In this document: positions 12,101 through 23,190 of the stretch, in pieces
Numbering within the stretch: the stretch's first letter is position 1
Layout of the letters: each line of letters opens with the position of its first letter
Assembly (NCBI GenBank): GCA_030248195.1
Contig: JASAND010007799.1
Location: forward strand, 62,001-126,000
Length of the DNA: 64,000 nucleotides
Direction of reading: 5' to 3'
DNA from: Trissonchulus latispiculum
Lineage: Eukaryota; Nematoda; Enoplea; Enoplida; Ironidae
The notes under the pieces: model-generated
What the model saw: only the letters and a program-made list of their open reading frames with translations
Database searches by the model: none
Told to the model about the DNA's origin: nothing
Program-made: the position numbers and the translations under genes

Positions 12101-12619
12101 GGTGACAGCGACGACGGCTTGGCCGGTGGTGACGGCGGCTTGGCCGGTGGTGACGGCGGCTTGGCCGGTGGTGACGGCGGCTTGGCCGGTGGTGACGGCG
12201 GCTTGGCCAGTGGTGGCGGCGGCGACGGCTTGGCCGGGGGTGGCGACGGCGACGGCTTGGCCGGTGGTGGCGACGGCGACGGCTTGGCCGGTGGTGACGG
12301 CGGCTTGGCCAGTGGTGGCGGCGGCGACGGCGACGGCTTGGCCGGTGGTAACGGCGGCGACGGCTTGGCCGGTGGTGACGGCGGCTTGGCCAGTGGTGGC
12401 GGCGGCGACGGCGACGGCTTGGCCGGTGGTGGCGACGGCGACGGCTTGGCCGGTGGTGACGGCGACGACGGCTTGGCTGATGAAGACTTGATTGTGACTG
12501 ATTCTACTGACGAATCGGAATCTGAGATTGGCTTTAGAGCTGCTGGCCGGAAGAGAAATATTGATTCGGACAGCGATCCATCAGACGATGGTGCTGGTAA
12601 AGCCGCCAGGCTTGCTTAA
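9110..12619 (+). CDS. unrecognised six-exon gene, acidic Gly/Asp-rich C-terminus
   Basis: Exons proposed from splice signals and frame: 9110-9198, 9277-9435, 9833-9935, 10380-10442, 11074-11301, 11645-12619. Phases agree at every junction and give 538 residues. The product starts MASEFNLHC and has a mixed N-terminal part; the exon from 11074 encodes DTLDRCISLLPAMPA and then a serine/threonine/arginine-rich stretch. The last exon starts with an acidic region, runs through a long Gly-Asp-Leu-Ala repeat and ends in a second acidic, serine-rich tail with the basic patch AGRKRN, which could be a nuclear signal. I do not recognise the family. The weakest junction is the donor at 9436 (AA|GTTTTG); a 24-base microexon at 9767-9790 (TTTTGCAG before, GTGAAT after) would also keep the frame. 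Intron 3 holds a G-tract element at 9986-10285. The promoter is not visible. Confidence 0.6.
9986..10285. mobile_element. G-tract element inserted in an intron
   Basis: Starts CTGGGATTTTTTAGGC and ends GCAAAAAATGCACAG, with G/C tracts just inside both ends and A-rich DNA between. TGTA is repeated on both sides (9982-9985 and 10286-10289). It makes a long minus-strand frame that has no protein-like content. Confidence 0.6.
11955..12480 (+). repeat. coding minisatellite, Gly-Asp-Leu-Ala repeats
   Basis: Units of 21, 24 and 27 bases (core GGCTTGGCCGGTGGTGAC) repeat about twenty times inside the last exon of the preceding gene. All length variants are multiples of three, so the frame encoding the LAGG(G/D)nG protein repeat stays open; a second frame is open too and encodes an Ala/Thr/Trp repeat. 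GC content is far above the surrounding DNA. Confidence 0.9.
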
Positions 12620-13493
12620 CTGTATCAGTATCCATATGGCTTTTGTCTTACTTAGAATATCTTGTCTTCCACTGAATGTCTGGAGCTTTAAGGCAACACA
12701 GAATTTGACCATCACACATTTCTGCGTTTTCGCTAATTTGACTTGATTTCTTCATTTTAACTAAAGTTTATGCAGCAAAAAGTCTTTAAACTCATGAGTG
12801 CAGTTATTACTGTCTGTTAACTTAGATTTCCAGACTTCTAATTATGTATGCTTTTGTGCCTTCTAGTTGTCTTTCTGATTAAGTTTTACTGCCTAACTTT
12901 GTTTTCTTTTACAGAGTCTTATTTTCGTGCACACTCCATTTTGCAATGAACATTTGATGTACATATCTATTTTTCTTGTTACTTTGCAGCTATATAATAT
13001 GTTGTAATGTTGGCTATAATTTGGGCAGAATTTGTTTTTGTTTCCTGTTTTCTTTCTTCAAAAATGTTTGGTTTTTCTTCGACTTTTTGAATCTTAGCTT
13101 TACAAATGAATGTTTACGTGACCAGAGTATTTTTTACAGAGGAGCGCCCTCCCAAATTGACCTCCATCCAAATCACTTACCCATACCGCGAAATTTGCCT
13201 CTTGGTATTTTTACTTCCCGCCATGATTTTACGAGTTCTCTAATTTTTGCCTAAAATATGCCAATTAAACTGTGTGCTTCGCTTGAAATTTTCACCTAAA
13301 TTGTATACTTTTCGCCTAAATAACCGAATAACTAGCCTGAACAAATCCCTGGAAAATACACTGATACTATGTATATAACGGTTGGTAATGTGACATTCCA
13401 TCTTATATCTCGCAATCTCAATTACATTCTTTTTGGTATTTTGCTTTCGGAAACGTGGACATTGCCGTAATAGCTGTAGATGTGCCTACTTTG
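12620..13493. other. downstream region without a gene
   Basis: T-rich DNA after the stop codon of the six-exon gene, presumably including its 3' UTR. No AATAAA was seen close to the stop; an ATTAAA lies at 13264. Open frames here are short and show no protein features. Confidence 0.5.
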
Positions 13494-13800
13494 CTGGGCT
13501 TATTCCAAGGAGTTTGTCTTGTGAGTCCCTCGTGGGGCGAGTAATTTATTGGGGGCGAAATTTTCCAAAATTGTTCAAAACATGCTAAAACTTGCGCTGT
13601 TTTTATAGTACTCGAAAAAAATGAGCGGATTTAGTGCTTAAGTTAACAAAAATTGACTAAAAAAATCTCTGGCGAAGTCGGAAAATATTTGAACAAATTT
13701 GGCCTTCTCAGCGCTTTTTCAGGTCAAAAGTTGATACCAAAAGGGACACCCACTTTTGGGGGGGCGGGTGTTTATGGGGCCCCCACTAGAATAATCCCAG
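13494..13800. mobile_element. G-tract element with CTTTG target duplication
   Basis: Left end CTGGGCTTATTCCAAGG, right end CCCACTAGAATAATCCCAG. The five bases CTTTG stand directly outside both ends (13489-13493 and 13801-13805). The interior has GGCGAAGTCGG followed by AAAATATTTG, the hairpin plus A/T module seen in sister copies. Non-autonomous. Confidence 0.85.
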
Positions 13801-14963
13801 CTTTGCTTTCTAGTCTGTTTTTGTTTGAGTTACGTATGAATAGTATTTTTAGTGAATCACCTAGTTAGTTAATTAGTTCGTTTTAATTATGTTGCGTCCA
13901 CTTGCTGCAGCTTAGTGCTTTCTAATTTTAATTTTTAATTTTAGTTCAAACCTTCATATTAGAAACAATTTGAAAGTTTTTAAATGAGCCCTTTTTCATG
14001 AAAAAAAATTTCAAGCAATTCACACCAAACTATGTATCTTGATGCCAACGTTTCTAAGAAAGGAATGATACGAATTCAAATAGTGCTTTGGTTCATTTTT
14101 TGCTTTCACTTTGTAATCTTCGATGCTCCACTGACTCTGATAGGGACATTGTTAACATTTTTCCAAGTTTAATGTTTTATTGTGGCCTTTTGAATCTCGT
14201 GCTGTATACATTTTGTGCTTAACGTTTTTCCAGAGCTCAGTTTTGTAGTCGTGGTCGGTGCTTTAAAGGTGCTTTATGATTTGTCGTTTACAGCTGGCTA
14301 TAAGTGCCAAACAGTTCAATGTCTTTAGGTTGGGGTATTCTTAATAGTTTTGGTTAACATAGTTTTGTTGTTATGAGACCGTGAAACTGTTTGAGAAATC
14401 TAAGCTTTAGCTTTTCAAGCGCTTGGACTTTTTAAGGATTGAAGTTAAAACTAGGACTGCAAGGATAAAGATAAAAAGGATTAAAAATTACTGTTCTGTA
14501 CTGTAAAATATATTCAGCATAGGTCAACCGAGGATAGTACTGAAAGAATACCATGCCTATGTTTAGTTCTAGTAGTATTACAGGTACACGTGTTTTGTTT
14601 TGGTTTTTCTTGTGTTAATTTTATACAATTTGTCAGTTTTGGAATCTGTAATTTTTTATCGAGTAAACTTGTTCTGCATTTGGAAATGTTCTAGTGCGTT
14701 TTGCTGTTGAAAGGTCGTGACTGAGCTTGTCCGTAACTTTGCTGGTGTTGGTCGCAGGAGTGGCTCTTCTTTGGGTCCTGAATAGGTAGGTAGGTAGGTA
14801 GGCAGGAAGGTAGATGCTAAAATGCATAACTGCACGCTATAATTTTACTGGTACGTTGGTAGCAACACTGAATCGGATTGATCGCTGTTCTTGAATAAGC
14901 CAAGGGTACATCATGACGACATCTGCTTTAATAAGATCAGCGCTCCCAAAAATTGGAAGAAGG
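13801..14963. other. unassigned AT-rich interval with a short GGTA run
   Basis: No gene supported. A GGTA-type microsatellite lies at about 14785-14805, with degenerate GGAAGGTAG after it. Nothing else stood out. Confidence 0.4.
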
Positions 14964-15891
14964 ACAAGTAGGAAAAATGCTCCTTGCAGTCGCATGTAAA
15001 ATGCAATATGAGCTATGAGGGTCAACATTTAAATATGTCAAGGACAAGATTTAAAACGTTTAATATGAGCCAACATCTAAATCGGTAAAGGACAAGCTGT
15101 AACTGGCTAATATGAGCCGCTACGTTTCTCTTGAGCTCATATTGACGCGAGGGTACTAAGTTGAGCTAACTATTTTGAACTTTTCAGATTCGCTTATACA
15201 TACGTATATACGTAATTGTCGTGACATACGTGTGCTCTTGAATAAGTAAAGTGAATCCAACGACAACATTAAGGACACACATCAAATTCTATTACACATC
15301 AGTTGTGTATTTTGTTGTATAAATGCTGTGAACAGTATGCCAATACTGAAGACTTGAAGAAAACCTGTTTACAGGAGCTTTATACATTTGTTCTAGTTTT
15401 CAAGTTTGTGTCTATGATTTAGAAAACTGGTATATATATACAAAGTATATATGTCACTTAATTCAACGTTAAAGGGGAGAAGTTTAGCTGCTGTGCTGAG
15501 ATGTGTTCATTCACATACCTTAATATTGGTGTTTGAGCTAGCGAAATTAGCTTCAGACAGGACATCTGTAACCAAACATTACACGAAGCTATTGATATTA
15601 CGCAAATCGATGAGGATTTGTTCAGAGACCTGTGAATAAAAGTAAAGAGTCTGATGGCAAAATGGTAAGATGTCGTCGTGATGTTAAGCCGTTGAAACCA
15701 CGGCAGCGAGCGTCAGTATGAGCCCAAGAGAAACGTAGCGGCTCATATTAGCCAGTTACAGCTTGTCCTTTACCGATTTAGATGTTGGCTCATATTAAAC
15801 GTTTTAAATCTTGTCCTTGACATATTTAAATGTTGACCCTCATAGCTCATATTGCATTTTACATGCGACTGCAAGGAGCATTTTTCCTACT

Positions 15892-15894
<3 letters not shown>
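14964..15894. mobile_element. inverted-repeat element with about 185-bp termini (copy 1)
   Basis: Arms 14964-15148 and 15710-15894 are near-perfect reverse complements starting ACAAGTAGGAAAAATGCTCC. The arms contain spaced copies of a TAATATGAGCC motif and of GGACAAG. The 560-base interior has no transposase. Copies 2 and 3 are at 36290-36995 and 29269-30054. The right end abuts a TA run. Confidence 0.9.

Positions 15895-15928
<34 letters not shown>
15894..15928. repeat. (TA)n microsatellite
   Basis: About 17 uninterrupted TA units directly beside the inverted-repeat element. Confidence 0.95.
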
Positions 15929-15930
<2 letters not shown>

Positions 15931-15931
15931 A

Positions 15932-16153
15932 GATCAGGTTTTTTGATTTATACTAGCTAAAAAGAGTTAAATTTCACACCGGAAGTGTCAGAATAGCGCT
16001 ACGACAATTTTTGAGACCTGTGAGGGGTTGGTTTCTTTTCCCCCGATTTGGGTTTCCCCCCCGCTACTTTTTGCAGGCCTAACGTATATACAACTTAGAG
16101 AACTAGAGAAGTGCAAATGGGCTTAAAAGAACGATCTAAGTACGCCAAATACG
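15932..16153. mobile_element. fragment of the TATAG family
   Basis: Matches 19740-19980 (an internal to 3' part of the complete copy at 18959-20067) over its length, including a stretch near CACCGGAAGTGTC and the GGGTTTCCCCCC block. It stops where the next G-rich element begins. Confidence 0.7.
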
Positions 16154-16522
16154 ACTGGAATTTTTTTAGTGGGGGGGGGAGGGGTAGGGGGCCCGCCACT
16201 TTTCGAAAGCCCCCCACTTTTGGCAGCCCCCCCCACTTTTCGGCAAGCCCCCCTCTTGGGGGTGGCCAAAAAGTATGGAAAAATTAGGTTTTTGAGGTCA
16301 AATTTTTAAAAATTTTCTCAATTTTTAGCTAATTTATGGACTTATAAGTTAATTTTAAGCTTAAAAACAGCGATTTTTTGTGTTTTTACGTAAAAATGCT
16401 AATTTTTCGCTAAAAATTTTGGTATTTTATACCTTGGACTCACTCCCCCCCCTTCCCCCTCCTTAAGGGGGGGGGGCGAAGAAGCCCCCCCCCCCACTTT
16501 CAAAACCCTAAAAAAATGCCAG
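16154..16522. mobile_element. G-tract element next to the LINE tail
   Basis: Left end CTGGAATTTTTTTAGTGGGG, right end CCCTAAAAAAATGCCAG, with long G and C tracts inside each end. The interior is A/T rich. No matching target duplication, probably because the right flank is the tail of the neighbouring LINE. Confidence 0.6.
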
Positions 16523-17590
16523 TACTTGCACTTACTTGCACTTATTGCCTCCAACCGCGGGTGCGGTTATGGCTTGCCATCCCATCCGTCACGATGTTTC
16601 TCCATTGAACTCTGTCGTCGGCTAGATGTTGGCAAATCGTTAGCCAGCTTCTGGACCAAGCTGCGGCTCCGTAAGCTGGTTTTAAATGGGATAAGTCATT
16701 TTCCACAAGGTTGATCCAGAGTTTCTTCGGAGCGGTTCTGCTGCACTTCCACTCCGCTGGTTTTGATGGCAAAGAGTGATGTTCTAGGTAATCGGCTGGG
16801 CTGCATCCGGCAGACATGGCCGAACCAGCGGAGCCGTCTGGCTGCCACAAGTACTGATAGAGTGGGTTGGTTCAGACACATTCTGCGAATTTCTTCGTTG
16901 GTGTACCGATGTAGCCTGCTGACACCCAGAATTTGCCGTAAGCAAGACATCTGGAACACCTCCAGACGCCTTAAGTCTTTGTCCAGGAGCCGCCACGTCT
17001 CACTGGCATACAAGAGGATGGCCAGAATGACACAGTTGTAGACCTTAAGCTTTACCGGGAGGCTAATTGGCCTATTCCAGAGACGGGGGCGTAGACGAGC
17101 GAAGGCCGATGTTGATTTGGCAATGCGACAGCCAACGTCTGCTTCTGGCGAGATCGTGTCGCTGCTGATTTTTGAACCCAAATAAGTGAATGACTGCACT
17201 TCCTCTATCTCTTCCCCGTTTAACCGGATGTTGCGGCTACCGAACGTCTTCGTTTTCGTAGGGTTGATCACGAGACCGAGGCGCCCGGCAGCTTCCGCCA
17301 AATCATCTAGGAAGCGCTGACCTTCAACTTCTGTCTCAGCTAGCAGAATCAGATCATCCGCGTAAGCAAGGTAAGAGACGTCTACATCATTTCCTATCTT
17401 GATTCCATTTCGGTGGATTCTCGTCATTACCCAGTCCACCACCAGGTTGAACAGCAGTGGGGAGATTACACATCCCTGACGCACTCCAGTCTTCACGCTG
17501 TAGGCTGGTGATAGCTTCTGTGAGCATCTTACACGGCTACGGCTACCATCATAGAGACTACGCAGCAAGCCAATGAGCTTCTCAGGAATT
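16523..17590 (-). pseudogene. 5'-truncated LINE reverse transcriptase
   Basis: Minus-strand fragment of a non-LTR retrotransposon of the endonuclease/reverse-transcriptase type. Residues include GVRQGCVISPLLFN and the catalytic YADDLILLAE box (near 17340-17370), followed by the C-terminal region with LYASETWRLL and RRLRWFGHVCRM. The N-terminal half of the RT and any endonuclease are missing, so the copy is truncated near 17590. A frameshift near 16760 moves the tail (ending RTRGWRQ) into another frame. The 3' end at about 16523 has the short tandem AAGTGCAAGT, as some RTE-like LINEs do. Clade is not certain. Confidence 0.88.
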
Positions 17591-17661
17591 CCTTCTCAGG
17601 AACCCCCCCAGCCATTTTTACAAACCCCCCGAAAATTTTTGGGGGCCCCCGCCCCCCCCCC
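17591..17661. mobile_element. end fragment of the CATAGGTGTA hAT-like family
   Basis: The reverse complement matches the right end of the copy at 21296-21824 (AAAAATGGCTGGGG and GGGGGCCCCC blocks). Only the terminal part is present. Confidence 0.5.
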
Positions 17662-18124
17662 CATAGGTGTACCTTGAGAAATCGTTGGGGGAGGGGGTAG
17701 CCGAAATTAGGGTGGGTGGGGTCAGCCGTTTTGAGGTGGGGTGGGGTCCGGAAAAATCGAATTTGGGGGGGGGGTAAAAAATTTTTTTGGTCAAAAATTT
17801 AGAAAAAATCCGCAAATTTGCTAAAAAAGCGTTATTTCCAACTAAAAATCAAAAATATTTCTTCATTTTTGCTCATTTATTCGAAAGAACTTGCATTTTT
17901 TGCAAAAATTTCGAATTTTTCCAAAAAATTTCGAATTTTTACTAATTTTGGGGCAAAATTTTCAAAATTTTGAGGGTGGGGTCTGGCAAATTTGGGTGGG
18001 ATGGGGTCCGGGATTTGGCCATTTGGGGGTGGGGTCTGCCTCCAAAATTTCGAGGGTGGGGTCAGCACTTTTCCATTTGGGGGGAGGGGTTCCCCCCCCC
18101 CACCCCCCCCCAGGTACACCTATG
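17662..18124. mobile_element. hAT-like element, CATAGGTGTACC termini
   Basis: Ends CATAGGTGTACC and GGTACACCTATG are exact inverse copies. The interior has repeated GGGTGGGGTC blocks and A/T-rich DNA without coding capacity. Flanks on both sides are C runs, so an 8-bp target duplication is possible but cannot be read. Confidence 0.75.
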
Positions 18125-18566
18125 CCCCCCTCCCACTGGGGGGGGGGGGGGGGGGGGGGGTAGTCGCGCCGAAGGCGCTAAAAATTGGCCAAAAATTGGG
18201 TATTTTTAGGGTAAATTCTGCAAAATTTTTCAAAAAAGTCCAAATTTTTGGCTTAAAGTGTTTATTATTGCGAGAAATACACGTTTTTAACGGTTTTATG
18301 GACTTTCTGGATCCATATTGACCTTATTTTAGACTTAGAATCATGTTGGCAATCAAGTTTTCGAGTTTAAAACCCCTGTCTAATGTCAAAATTACTTCAT
18401 AGTTAAATGTTTTTTGGCATTAGCAATGGCTGAAAATGCAATTTTTGACATAAAAATAGAAAAAGTTTTTTGGGGGAGGTTTGGGGGGGGGGTTTAAAAA
18501 GGGGCCCCCCCCCCCCAAAATTCCGGGGGAGGGGCCCCCCCAACCCAAATCCCCGTTACACCTATG
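18125..18566. mobile_element. truncated CATAGGTGTA-type element with a 23-G tract
   Basis: Reverse-orientation relative of 21296-21824: it shares the GCGCCGAAGGCGC hairpin (18165-18178), the block GCAATGGCTGAAAATGC and the end GTTACACCTATG. The left terminus is missing. G tract at 18138-18160. Confidence 0.65.
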
Positions 18567-18958
18567 GGCCTGACTACTGGAGCCGGAGCCGGGGCCAGGC
18601 CCCGGTGCATCAGCTTAAATTTACGTACTTTAAAAATAGTCAATTTTTTAGCTCAGCAGCAGAAAATAGCTATTTTTAGTCATTTTTTTAAACATTTTTC
18701 TTCCCCCCCAGAAATCCGAGCCCCCTAGACCTGGGGGGGACCCCTCCAGACTTCCCCCCCCCAGAAATTTTTGCCTAGGAAAAAGCCAGGGGGGGGTCTG
18801 GCCTCTCCTTGGGAGGTCTCACAGGGGGTAAACTGTAACCTGGTACACCTATGTATACGTTTATAACGGTTTTATGGACTTCTAGACTCAATATTGACCT
18901 TATCTTGAACTCGGAAACATGTTGGCTGGCAATCAAGTTTTCGAGATTAAAAACACTG
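18567..18958. other. fragments of G-tract and hAT-like repeats
   Basis: Contains the right end AAATTTTTGCCTAGGAAAAA of the G-tract type seen at 1052 and 40270 (here at about 18765-18785), C-rich runs and an isolated GGTACACCTATG end near 18843. No gene. Confidence 0.5.
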
Positions 18959-20067
18959 TATAGCCATGGGGTGAAAAAAACCCACCCCCTTTTTGGGGGA
19001 AAAAAAACCCACCCGCCTCCTGGGTCATGGGTTGGAGATATGAGCTCCAAAACATAGTAGCAGGAAGCGCGACTCTTTCTAACATATGTGTGCAAAGATC
19101 AAGTCATTTGGTTCACTCCTGCTCATTTTATGACATTTTGAAAATGACACCTACTTTTTGGTCCAACCAAGCCAAAATTTTGCAAAAGTTTGGACCGATG
19201 TAACTTTTGACTGGGTTGGGTTACAAAAGTTTTGCAAATATCTGCAATGATGGCAACTCTTCCTCTTTGCACACAGCCAAAATTAAACCGACCCGCTGCA
19301 CCGTTAGTCTGGCACATTGCCAAACGTGGCGGGGAAAAAACCCACTTTGGGGGGAAAAAAACCCACCCAAATTTTTTTGAAAATTTTTTAACAACTCAAC
19401 ACGGAAACAATTAGAGACTATAGCACGGTACTATCGAGCACGCTGCGTCATCCTATGCGGTCAGATTCGGACAATTTTGCTTACCTGGCTAGCTAGGGGC
19501 TAAAAACCTTAAAAGTGCCATTTCGCTGCAGGAGGACCCAATACAGGTAATATTGTTGATTTTAACAGCCAATTCTACGTAAAAAACTATTCTCTACACG
19601 ATAGAATAATAAGTTTTATCAAATTACATCATTTTTAGCATTTTTCAAAAATTGCCCTATGTTTATGTGTTAAACTTTATGAAACCTGGCCAGTTGATGC
19701 AGCATTTTCAACGGTACATGAGATCTCAAAAAAAGCTACTTAGATCGGGTTTTTTGGTTCATACTAACTAAAAAAGGATTGAATTTTACACTGGAAGTGT
19801 CCGAATTGCGATAGAACAATTTTTAAGACCTGTGAGGGGTGGGTTTATTTTCCCCCCATTTGGGTTTTTCCCCCCATTGGGTTTTTCCCCCGCTACTTTT
19901 TGCATTATACCGTTCTAACGGTACAACATAGAGAAGTGCAAATAGGCTTAAAAGAAAGTTCTAAGTACGCCAAGTACGATGGTATATAAAGTTCTCAGAT
20001 ACCCCTTATAATAAAAAAGTTCCAGCCAAAATCCGAAAATGTGGGTTCCCCCCCCCCCATGGCTATA
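18959..20067. mobile_element. TATAG-family element A (TATAGCCATGGGG termini)
   Basis: Inverse ends TATAGCCATGGGG at 18959 and CCCCATGGCTATA ending 20067. Inside each end are repeats of a G-run, A-run, CCCAC block (for example GGGGAAAAAAACCCAC near 19340 and its inverse near 19850). About 1.1 kb, no transposase. Confidence 0.8.
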
Positions 20068-20077
20068 TATTGTTACA

Positions 20078-21175
20078 TATAGAGGTCGGGGAAAAAAACC
20101 AACCCGCAAGTGGTGGGGAAAAAACCAACCCCCCGTTTGGGCGATGGGGATGAGCTAGCGGGCTCAAATTTTGCATGCAAGTTGGTAGGGCCCATCCCAC
20201 CTACCATACCAAATTTGAGCTAAATCGGACCACTTTTGAGCATTTTGTGACATTTTGAAAATTTTGGCATTTTTGACCCCCCAAAAATTCAAAATTTGCC
20301 TATTTTTGAAGGTCTGTAAAAAGTTCCATTGCAGTTAGATAATAACTTTTAATAGTTTCTATGAGAACAACATGTGCTCTTTCCAAAAATGTCGGTCTCG
20401 CCTTCCTGCGACGCTTGGCAAGCTGCCAGCAGAATTTTTACAAAATGGGAAAAACCAAGGGGTGGGAAAAAACCAATTTTTGCTTTTGCTGCCAAACTCC
20501 CAAAAATGGTTCTTAGTTGCTCAAAAGTCATCCACATAGCAAGTTTAATGCGTTCTTTCACGTGAACAGCTCAAAATTGCATTTGGACTTGGCAATTTTG
20601 TGCTAGCCGGTAAAAACCTCATTTCGGCGGATCGGCTGTTTGGCTCAGCTAAAGCGGCCAAAAAGTACTCTGGGACAAAGAAATACGCGAAAAAACACTG
20701 AAACAACGTTTATTTTAATTTATTTCATCGAATTTCGAAAGATTTACAAATTTTTGCATTTAACATAGAAACTGGCAAATTTGATGAAACCTAGCCAGTT
20801 GATGCTGCAAATTTTGATGTTTGATTTTCTCACTTATTATATATAAGGAATATCGCAAAAATAACTGCAGATATGAAGTCAGCGACGCCGATTTTACCTG
20901 TCGCATGCATAAAATCGCTAATATGAGTTACCCTGACCGAATACTGGGGTTGGTTTTTTTCCCCATCGGTTGGTTTTTTTTCCCGCCATTGGTTTTTTTA
21001 CCCCGGCTAATTAACCGTTAATTACTAATTAACGACAGGACCTAGAGAGGCGATTTATATACCAAAAGACTAGACAGGGCTTGATAAGAAAATAATTTAT
21101 AGCCGGATTGCTCCACTGGGTAGTTCTGTAGAGTCCAAAAAGTGACTACCTTGGTTTTTTTTCCCGACCTCTATA
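20078..21175. mobile_element. TATAG-family element B (TATAGAGGTCGGG termini)
   Basis: Ends TATAGAGGTCGGG and CCCGACCTCTATA are inverse copies; subterminal GGGAAAAAACCAA repeats follow the same layout as elements A and C. It begins 10 bases after element A ends. The GATGAGCT block after the left terminal repeats is shared with A and C. Non-autonomous. Confidence 0.8.
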
Positions 21176-21295
21176 CAATTATATATGTACTTAATGATTT
21201 CATGTGTTTCGGCATTTAGCAATGACTGATGCGCTTTTTGGCATAAAATTTGAAACATTTTTGGGGATTTTTGGGTGGCGAGGGGAGGTCGTGGG

Positions 21296-21824
21296 CATAG
21301 GTGTAACGGGGATTTGGGTTTGGGGGGGCCCCCTCCCCCGGAATTTTGGGGGGTCCCCTTTTTAGACCCCCCCAAACCCCCCCCCCACGACCCCCCCCAA
21401 ACCTCCCCCAAAAATTTTTCTATTTTTATGCCAAAAATCGCATTTTCAGCCATTGCTAATACCGAAAAACATGATATCAATAATTCTACCATTAGACAGT
21501 GTTTTTAAACTCGAAAACTTGATTGCCAACATGTTTCTGAGTCCAGAATAAGGTCAATATTGAGTCTAGAAGTCCATAAAACCGTTATAAACGTGTATTT
21601 CTCGCGATAATAAACACGTTAAGCCAAAAATTTGGACTTTTTTAAAAAAATTTTGCCAAATTTACCCTAAAAATGCCCCATTTTTGGCCCAATTTTCGCG
21701 CCTTCGGCGCGACTACCCCCCCCCCCCAGTTGGGGGGGGGGCCGGGGGCCCCCAAAAATTTCGGGGGAGGGTTGAAAAAATGGCTGGGGGGGGGGGGTTA
21801 ACCCCCCCCCCAATTACACCTATG
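21296..21824. mobile_element. hAT-like element with GTCGTGGG target duplication
   Basis: Ends CATAGGTGTAA and TTACACCTATG; the 8-bp GTCGTGGG is repeated at 21288-21295 and 21825-21832. Eight-base duplications with CA...TG ends are typical of hAT transposons. The interior has the hairpin CGCGCCTTCGGCGCG (21698-21712) and multiple G/C tracts. No coding capacity. Confidence 0.88.
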
Positions 21825-21832
21825 GTCGTGGG

Positions 21833-22926
21833 GGTCTTAGGTAGGGTCTCCTGAGTCAAGTGTGTATAGTCAATCGGGAAAAAACGCCATTTTTTCAAAC
21901 TTTTGGACATGTAGAACTCATTTTTTGGAATTATGGGAAAATTCTTGTAGTTTGAAGAATGGCAACCCCTACGGATTATTTCCATGTATTAATGCCGTCT
22001 CTGGACTGTAGCAATACAGAGTACTTTGTGATTTATTTGCTGGGGAAAAAAGCCAAAATCGGGGAAAAAAGCCAGTCATCGGGGAAAATTCACGTTGGTC
22101 GAAGCATATCCTGAAGGCGTAGACCAATTCTGAGTGTTCCAACGTGTTCAGCGTCGCTTATTTACCCTAGATTTGTTCTTTTCCGAGGCAAATTGCCTAC
22201 GTAAAGCATTAAATAGAAATTTTTTGTTTGCAGCATAAACTGGCTAGGTTTCATCAAATATATATATATAACGTAAACATACAAATTTTTTAAGAACTTG
22301 CTAAAACGAAGGCTAACCACAAAATAGTATTTTCCAATGAATTTGTAATGCTATTTTTGGCCAATTGTGCCAGCTTCAGGATGAAATGTGGAGTGTAGCG
22401 GTCAAAACGACTGACGTGACATATTAGTCCAAAAGTTGCTCATTTCAGGGACTGCACACCTAAAAACGGTATTGCTTTGTAAAACTTGATTTGCTAATTA
22501 TTTTCAAAATAGTTATCATGCCGGAAATCCAGAAAAACTGCTCACTATGGGTCTCGCAAGCGACTGGGTCAAAATCATCGGGAAAATAAAGCCACACCTG
22601 CCCCGAGACAACGTGACATCCTGAACTGTTTGCAGTTGTATGAGGACAACGCCAGACATGTTCTCTCTTGATCGCAATAGAAATTATTCAGATAGCGCTA
22701 TTGACACTAAAGTTATGAATTTTTGAAGCATTACCGTTTTCCCGCCTTTTCCGGAACTAAATTTTCCAAAAAATGTCGACCCCGCTGTTGACTACATATA
22801 GAGGAGAGCTAGAAAGGTAAAAATCGGCGTGTGGGCTTATATTGAGGTCGCCATTCTACACGTATCGAAATACCTGTGTTAAAAATTGGGGTTTTTTACA
22901 GAGCTCGGGAGTGTGGTTGCTAATGA
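21833..22926. other. repeat remnants
   Basis: A TATAGTCAATCGGGAAAAAA end at 21865 and GGGGAAAAAAGCC repeats at 22025-22080 mark a diverged TATAG-family copy; a possible right end GTTGACTACATA lies near 22790. No gene. Confidence 0.45.
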
Positions 22927-23190
22927 TTGGCACCGGATATTTTTTCAGATCCGAAGATCCCGTCTATTTTGCGTATACGGATATATATCCGATTATCCGC
23001 TTATTCAAAAGTTAAGTTCATGAAAATGTTTCAATTTCACATTTAAAATTCAGTTTTTGTCATTTTTTCGGTTCATTGCGGCAAGCCATTATACAGCCAA
23101 GCTATAAAGCTTGGTTTGAAACCATTTTCAGAGAAATTTTTGAAGCATATATTAAAAATTTTGAAATTTTTGTTAATTTTGTTTGAAATG

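Noticed and set aside
11700..12491. Second long frame with Ala/Thr/Trp repeats
   Set aside because: Frame-shifted reading of the Gly-Asp coding minisatellite; the splice-consistent frame is the Gly-Asp one.
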